Shown: piece after piece, positions 16,910-22,803 of the stretch
Layout of the letters: each line of letters begins with the position of its first letter
How positions within the stretch are numbered: position 1 is the stretch's first letter
Assembly (NCBI GenBank): GCA_015657535.1
Contig: JADHZB010002070.1
Coordinates: forward strand, 1 to 22,803
Direction of reading: 5' to 3'
From: Nephromyces sp. MM_2019
Taxonomy: Eukaryota > Apicomplexa > Aconoidasida > Nephromycida
Length of the DNA stretch: 22,803 nt
The notes under the pieces: generated by a model
What the model saw: the letters and a program-made list of their open reading frames with translations, nothing else
The model's database searches: none
What the model was told of the DNA's origin: nothing
Position numbers and translations under genes: made by a program

Positions 16910-19900
16910 ATGTATAATGGAATTGGCCTACAGACTCCTCGGGGGTCAGGCACCAATGGGTATATTCAGAAGAGCCTGGCCTTCATGCATCCGAAGAAAA
17001 CTAACTTCCAGCTTGAGCGGGCAAATGAGGAGAAGATGAAGGTGTTGTATATATGGGTGATATGTGTTTGTGGTTTGTCTGTGGGTGTTGTGTGTGGTTA
17101 TTTTGTGCCTGTATGTTGTGTGTGTATATTTTTTATGTATTTCTGCTTTTTTTGTGGATTTCTTCTTCTTCCTCCCTCCTCTTGTCTCAATTAGATGTTT
17201 TTTGAGTTTTCTCTGCAATTTTATTGTGGAAAATGCAGAAATTACCTGTTTTTCTCGTTTTTTCTTGTCAAAAAGCTTTATCCGCCTTTTCCCTCTTCAG
17301 GTCATCCCAAAGGTTCGTCAAGCGAATGATGCTTTGCTTCAGCATGAGGATAAGAGAAAGATTGAGATTGAAGTGCTACAGTATGCAGATTCTCTTCGAG
17401 ATGCTGGAATGGCAGATGAAGAAGTCATGCAGAAAGCTAGAGAGTACAGAGATTTTGTCGTTGAAGCTGCAAAGAGCAGAAAATCTGACGAAAACTCGTC
17501 AATTTCCAGTACTTTTGGTGGTTTTAAGGAGAAGGAGAGGTGTGTGTGCGTGTGGTGTGTGTGTGTGTGTTGTTTGCGTTTTTGGTGTGTGTTTGTGGTT
17601 TGTCTGTGGGTGTTTTGTGCAGGAATCTTGTCTGTGATGTGTGTGATGCGATGAGTCTGATTTATATGTGTGTAATAGAGTTTTAGTTTGTGAAAGTCAT
17701 TTATACTATAATCTATTAGCGACAAGCAAATGCGTGGAACTCTAGTGTGTGTATCGTCTCTATTATTATGTGTGTACTTTGATGTTGCTTCCTTCTATGC
17801 CAGATTTTTTAAGCAATAAAAAAGGGCTGGTTACACAATACACACACGCGAACATGCGCAGAAACGCTTGCTCCAAGATGTTATTGACTCCGACACCGCC
17901 ACTATTACGCCTTCCAGAAAATTCCTACGCAGCCAAGCACACACACACTGACACACTTATAGCGGTATATGTATAGACGCGCATCTAAGGCTATGCACGC
18001 CTTTGATAGCTTCCTAATAGGAGTGTAATCATACCCTCACACACATACACCTAAGCTCAGCCATGCATATATTGAAATGTGCCAAAGCACACACATTCAT
18101 ACTGTCACACCCGAGCCCAACCCTCCTGGTGCACGCACAACTCTAGCTCTCCCCACTCACACATCTCTGACACTTCCCACACACACGCAAGTCTTGCATC
18201 ACACGCATATATACGCCCTCCCACGCCTCTGAACTCGCTCACTCACACCCGCACACACGCACTTTCAGGCCCACAAGCCCATACAATTGTCTTGTTTTCT
18301 TCTCACACATTCGCAGTAATCCGCACAAAAGCATCACTCTAGAAGCATGCACACACACAAGTTTTCAAGCATAAACTTGCACACATGTAAATTCAGGCTA
18401 GAAACACACAACCTTGCTGCCTTAAAGGAGAAGAAGATGCAAAAGTTTGCAGATGCTTTGAAGATTAGCAAATCTGATCATGAGGCAGGGAATGCCTTTA
18501 AGTTCGACGAAATCAACAGGATGAAGATGCAGCGGCGAGAGGAGAAGGAGTTGAAGTGAGTGTTTTCTTCAATGTTTCATGGTGTGTGTGTGCATGCATC
18601 CCCTGTATGTGTGCTGAACTTTATGTGCTAGCCTATATGGGTGTATATTCTGATCACAAATTTGGGTGTATGTACACTTTGTTTCCCCTCTCATTTTGGT
18701 CAGAAAAGTGTGAATGATTATAGTTTGACGCTTCACTGCCAGAGTGGTGTACGTACATCTCTGCACCCCATTGACACTGCTCGCTGGCTTCATTCTCTGT
18801 GATGTGTGCGTGCTTTTTTTTCTATCATTAACAGTGCAAAACTACTGGAGAAGAAGCTGAAGGAGAAGATAAAGAAGAGAAAACATCAAAAATCATCAAA
18901 AAAACACGAGAAAAGGGAAAAAGGAGGGTATTCTTCCTCTTCTACTTCAGAAGAAAGCGATGAAAGTTCAGAAGGAGATGATTCTGATGTATCTTCAAGC
19001 GATGAAAGTAGCGAAGGGGAAGCAGTTAAGCCGTCAAAGCGGAAAAATCGTAAGGATTGGAATTTTTGTGTATGTATTCCTTCATTAAGGTGTAGCAGCT
19101 TCGGTTTTTTGGAGATCCTGCAATGATCTGGAATGGCTATTGGCTATGTTTGTGTGGTTGAGTTGTGATGGAGCATGCGTGTGTGTGTGGTTGAATTTTG
19201 ATGGAATGTGTGTGCATGATTTCATTCTGGTAGAGTGTGCGTGCGTATCTGATGGCGCTGTTCTAGAGTGTGTTTGTGTGTGCGTGTAAGCCTACACTTT
19301 TTATCTCTCTGCTTCTTCAGGGAATAGGCGAGAAAACATTAGAGAATCTCCCAAATCGGTGATTAAGCGGGAGAAAAAGCATAAGAACGTAGATTCCTCG
19401 ATAAAAAAAGATTTAAATATCAAAGAAGAAGGAGAAGTTCGAAGCGATTCTTCCCAAAAGCTTTCAAGTAATAAAAGAGGTAGAAGGCCATCTTCTTCGG
19501 TTTCGTCAGCTGCTTCTTCTCCACCACCTGAGAAATGCGTTGAGAGATCCTCTCCTATAAGCAGTAATCAACACACTGAGGGAGGTGTGAAGAGGGAAGA
19601 AGACGGAGTTAATGGAAGTGTAAAGAGAAGAAAGAAGATGGAAGATGAAGACCAAGAGGAGAATTGGAGCAGAGAAGTAAGAAAAACAGGAAAAGGAAGG
19701 GAATTAGAAGAAGATGATGAAGAAGAAGAAGAAGAAAAAGAAGAAGAGGATGAGAAATGGAGAAGAGAGGAGAGAACGCATAAAACAGGGAGAAGGAGAA
19801 AACACGAAGAAGAAAAAGAAGAAGAAGAGGATGAGAAATGGAGAAGAGAGGAGAGAACGCATAAAACAGGGAGAAGGAGAGAACACGAAGAAGAAGATGA

Positions 19901-22271
19901 GAAATGGAGAAGAGAGAAAAAAACGCATAAAACAGTAAGAAGGGAATTCGAAGATGAAAATGATGAAGATGAAGAGAAACACACGCACAAAACAGGCAAA
20001 AGAAGGGAATTTGAAGCATCCAAAACATCAGGAAGGGGGAGTTACTCAGCTACAGGCAATAGAATGAGTTATAGAGGAAGGAATGGCGATAGTTCCCGTG
20101 ATGAGATGAAGAGCAGTAGTCATCGTCAGGCTAGACATGAGAGGCGTGGTGATGACTGGAGGTTCTCAGATAAGAGGAGGAGATTTTCTCCCTCATCAAT
20201 GGATGGCAGAGAAGATAATGAAGAGGAAAAGCCTCTGCGCACACACCACCGTTCGTATAAGCATGTGCAGAAGTTTTTACGAGATGACGAACAGGAGGGT
20301 AGCTCATCATCTGAGAAAGACATGAAGATGAAGACGAAGGAGGCTGCTTCCCCCGAACACATAAGTATTGCCAATAGACATGAAGCTACAGGAAAGTATA
20401 GTAAAGTAGTAGACGAACGTCAGGAGAAGGATGTGAGAAGAAGCTCTTCTGTTGAGAAAAAGTGGGGAAAATCTGTTCACCGTCGATTTGATGAAGATGT
20501 TGGAACGTTGGTGAAGGAAGAGATACATGAAGATGAGGATGAATTGAAGAAGATGAAAATCAAAGATGAAGATGAAGAGAAAGAAAGGCGTTCCGAAGAA
20601 CGGCAGAGTGAGGATGAAAAAGAGTCGACCGAGAGGAGAGGTGGTAACTCTTCTGACGACGAAGGTAGGAAGTTGGGGGGGGGTAGCAGTTCTGATAGTA
20701 GGGAGAACAGTTGTGAGAGGGGGGAGAATAGCAGGAAGAGGGAGAAAAAAAGCGTCAAGAGGGGAGAGATGAGTTTTGAGAGGGGAGAAACCTCCTGCAA
20801 AAGCGGTGAAGCCACCTCTAAGAGGGCCCCTCGTGATGAATCTACGCTGAAGAAGGCGGTGCACGACTCTCACCCTGTGGGGAGAAGCAGAGAATATGAA
20901 AGCTTGAAGATGAGCGGCTCTACTATGAAGAAAAAATCATCTAATGATTCATCAAGAAGGTGGGAAAACGAAGGATTGACTGAAGATCATGAAGTTGATA
21001 GGGAAAAACCCGATAGTTTGAGTGTACGTACAGCCCCTAGAAAGCCTTCTTCCCTTTCAAAGGCTGAGGCTTCTGACAAAGCAACGATAGATGAGCGTTA
21101 CGACTCTTTAGGGAGGGGGAGATCTCAGGGTGAGTTGACCTCAGGGGGGAAAGAAGCTTCTTCAAGGCGAGGGGGGCGAGGGGATGATCGTGATGGAGAA
21201 GGGAGAGATAATGATCGCTATAGAGGGGGGAGACAAGATGATCGTTACAGGGGGGGGCGAGAAGCTTCTCCAAGTCGAGGGGGGCGAGAGGTTGATCGTT
21301 ATAGAGGAGGGAGAGATAATGATCGCTATAGAGGGGGGAGACAAGATGATCGTTACAGGGGGGGGCGAGAAGCTTCTCCAAGTCGAGGGGGGCGAGAGGT
21401 CGATCGTTATAGAGGAGGGAGAGAGGATGTTCGTTATAGAGGAGGGAGAGAGGATAATCGATACAGGGGGGGGCGAGAAGCTTCTCCAAGGCGAGGGGGT
21501 AGAGATAATGTTCGGTACAGAGGGGGGCGAGAGGATAATCGGTACAGAAGGGGGCGAGAGGATAATCGTTACAGAAGGGGGAGAGAGGATGAACGATACA
21601 GAGGGGATCAAGAAGGGGGAGAAGGTACTCACCGCTACCACCGAGAAAAACACGAAGATATCCGCTCTAGAAAGGAAGAAGATTCTCTTGGCGATGATGC
21701 AGGAAGAGGTAGTAGATATCAGCACAACACACCACACTCGCACATGAAAAATCATCGTGCTGATAGACATGAGGGAGATTCTAGAAGCCTTGTTTCTTCA
21801 AGGAGAGAGGAGAATCTTCATCATGTAAGCAGTGAGAAGCCTATGTTAGGAGGGGCTGCTTCAAGAGACGAGAAGATGCATAGTGTGCGAGAGCAAAGAG
21901 AAGAGGAAGAGAATGTCACCGGAGGGCATCGAAGCACTGAAAAAGCAGAGAGGAGGATGGACTATGATGAGAAGGGGGTTTCTGGAGATCATCACACCCT
22001 CCAGAAGAAAGGGGATGAAGATCGAGTTACTTCTCGTGGAGGAGCTGATTCGACCACCACGAAGCCTGCGCATAGGGTTAGAGGCTCATCGTTAAGGGGA
22101 CGTGGTAGTAGTAGCAGTAGGATTAGGAGCAGCAGTAGTAGCAGCAGTAGGAGTAGCAGCAGAGGTGAGTCTTCTCAGGGAAGCTCTGGGGGGTTTGAAG
22201 ATGGTCAGAGAAGGCATGATAAAGGCCGTGCACGCCGCAGAAGAAGCAGAAGCAGTGAGAAGTCTGAATAG
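16910..22271 (+). CDS. SRRM2: SRRM2/CWC21-like spliceosomal protein with RGG- and SR-rich tail, 5 exons
   Basis: Exons: 16910-17041, 17301-17539, 18397-18555, 18835-19049, 19321-22271. All introns are GT-AG and joins keep frame, giving 1231 residues. The start is set by [18 protein letters not shown] (1-18), the family hallmark. The cwf21 domain (about 56-102, [15 protein letters not shown] onward) follows, then charged helical sequence (110-215) and a Ser/Asp/Glu-rich patch (about 213-240). Exon 5 encodes about 980 disordered residues: [14 protein letters not shown] repeats (about 390-470), Ser/Glu/Lys-rich sequence (470-860), fifteen 9-residue RYRGGR units (880-1014) and a poly-Ser/Arg end finishing [12 protein letters not shown]. 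Yeast Cwc21 and human SRRM2 sit near the catalytic centre of the spliceosome, touching PRP8 and SNU114; the tail would add RNA binding and phosphorylation sites. The frame is open upstream to 16784, but nothing there resembles the family. Beyond the cwf21 part the tail is lineage-specific. Confidence 0.93.
17540..18396 (+). other. Intron 2 of the SRRM2-like gene, TG-rich then CA-rich
   Basis: The 857-nt intron begins with TG-rich sequence (17540-17660) and is CA-rich from about 17835 to its end, both on the transcribed-sense strand. The two halves could base-pair in the pre-mRNA and bring the splice sites together. No exon or RNA gene was recognised inside it. Confidence 0.6.
18666..18677. 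repeat. GTGTAYRTACAC palindrome, TG centre
   Basis: Exact copy in SRRM2-like intron 3 (18556-18834). A one-mismatch copy (GTGTACGTACAT) follows 81 bp later at 18747-18758. Confidence 0.85.
19740..20015 (+). repeat. In-frame repeat encoding [16 protein letters not shown] units
   Basis: DEKW begins at 19749, 19830 and 19896 (27 then 22 residues apart), and a fourth truncated unit retains [13 protein letters not shown]. The sense strand here is almost purely purine (GAA, GAG, AGA), from about 19690. Positions correspond to residues about 390-480 of the SRRM2-like protein. Confidence 0.9.
21213..21617 (+). repeat. Fifteen 27-bp units encoding an RGG-box array
   Basis: In-frame 9-residue units of the form DRYRGGRxD cover residues 880-1014. 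Every fourth or so reads SPSRGGREV instead. Four units ([36 protein letters not shown]) form a 108-bp higher-order repeat; its second copy, from 21321, is nearly identical but ends in GRED. RGG boxes are RNA-binding and arginine-methylation targets; the SPSR units add likely kinase sites. Confidence 0.93.
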
Positions 22272-22377
22272 GATGCTTCAATGAGGAGGGAAGAAAAAGC
22301 GGCAAAATGATGATTTGTTGAGGGGAAGTTGTGTGTGGAAGAAGTTTCGGTTGATTGTGAAGGACGAGGAGGAGAGG
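22272..22377 (+). other. 3' flank of the SRRM2-like gene
   Basis: About 105 bp of G/A-rich sequence after the TAG at 22269-22271. No polyadenylation signal could be assigned. Confidence 0.5.
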
Positions 22378-22462
22378 TGAAGGAGAATAAGAAAAAGAAA
22401 AAGAAGAAGAAGAAGAAGATGAAGAAGATGAAGAAGAAGATGAAGAAGATGAAGAATAAGAA

Positions 22463-22493
<31 letters not shown>

Positions 22494-22762
22494 AATAAGA
22501 AAAAGAAGAAGAAGAAGAATAAGAAAAAGAAGAAGAATAAGAATAAGAAGAAGAAGAAGAAGAAGAAGAAGAATAAGAAGAAGAAGAATAAGAAGATGAA
22601 GAAGATGAAGAAGATGAAGAATAAGAAGAAGAAGAAGAAGAAGAAGATGAAGAAGATGAAGAAGAAGAAGAAGAATAAGAATAAGAAGAAGAAGAAGATG
22701 AAGAAGAAGAAGAATAAGAATAAGAAGAAGAATAAGAAGAATAAGAATAAGAAGAAGAAGAA

Positions 22763-22793
<31 letters not shown>

Positions 22794-22803
22794 AAGAAGA
22801 AGA
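22378..22803 (+). repeat. (GAA)n-type purine microsatellite, runs off the window
   Basis: At least 420 bp of AAG repeat on the plus strand, interrupted by AAT and ATG triplets that keep the 3-bp register almost throughout. Apart from the T of those triplets it is purine only. It starts about 110 bp after the SRRM2-like stop codon and its right end is not in the window. Confidence 0.95.

Noticed and set aside
17064..17654. 196-codon plus-strand frame
   Set aside because: It reads through intron 1 in the frame of exon 2 and continues into intron 2; only 17301-17539 is coding.
21162..21770. 202-codon minus-strand and 187-codon plus-strand frames over exon 5 of the SRRM2-like gene
   Set aside because: Shadows of the 27-bp RGG repeat; the sense frame is clearly the SRRM2 tail.

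Overview
The window is nuclear DNA of a unicellular eukaryote. It has GT-AG spliceosomal introns, acceptors that are often TTCTTCAG, TTTCAG or TGCAG, and large amounts of TG/CA and GA simple sequence in introns and between genes. Two ambiguous stretches (50 N at 12194-12243 and one N at 15903) mark it as a draft scaffold. The gene style (many small exons, long low-complexity introns, low-complexity protein tails) suggests a protist. A coccidian-type apicomplexan is my best guess, at low confidence, because nothing in the sequence proves the lineage.

Three genes can be supported. (1) Positions 1-1313, minus strand: the N-terminal 437 residues of a multi-pass membrane protein that I recognise as the glycerophosphocholine acyltransferase family (GPC1, formerly DUF2838). 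It runs off the left edge and has no intron within the window. (2) Positions 5497-12449, plus strand: a complete VPS4-type AAA ATPase, split into 16 exons that join in frame to 424 residues with an MIT domain and all catalytic motifs. (3) Positions 16910-22271, plus strand: a complete SRRM2/CWC21-type spliceosomal protein of 1231 residues in five exons. It starts with the family's [18 protein letters not shown] motif and cwf21 domain and ends in a long acidic/basic, RGG- and SR-rich tail.

The intergenic regions (1314-5496, 12450-16909, 22272-22803) contain no gene I can support. They hold G-rich tandem repeats (44-bp and 10-bp units), TG- and CA-rich tracts that switch strand every few hundred bases, a 20-bp perfect inverted repeat just after VPS4, and a GAA-type microsatellite running off the right edge.

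The most unusual signal is a dispersed 12-bp palindrome, GTGTAYRTACAC. It occurs exactly 12 times and with one mismatch at least 6 more times, almost always in introns or intergenic DNA and roughly once per intron through VPS4. It may be a protein-binding site or a structural element. I do not recognise it as a described element.

The three genes do not form a pathway: one acts in lipid metabolism, one in ESCRT-III disassembly and one in pre-mRNA splicing. GPC1 and VPS4 are divergent across 4.2 kb. VPS4 and SRRM2 are tandem, separated by 4.5 kb.
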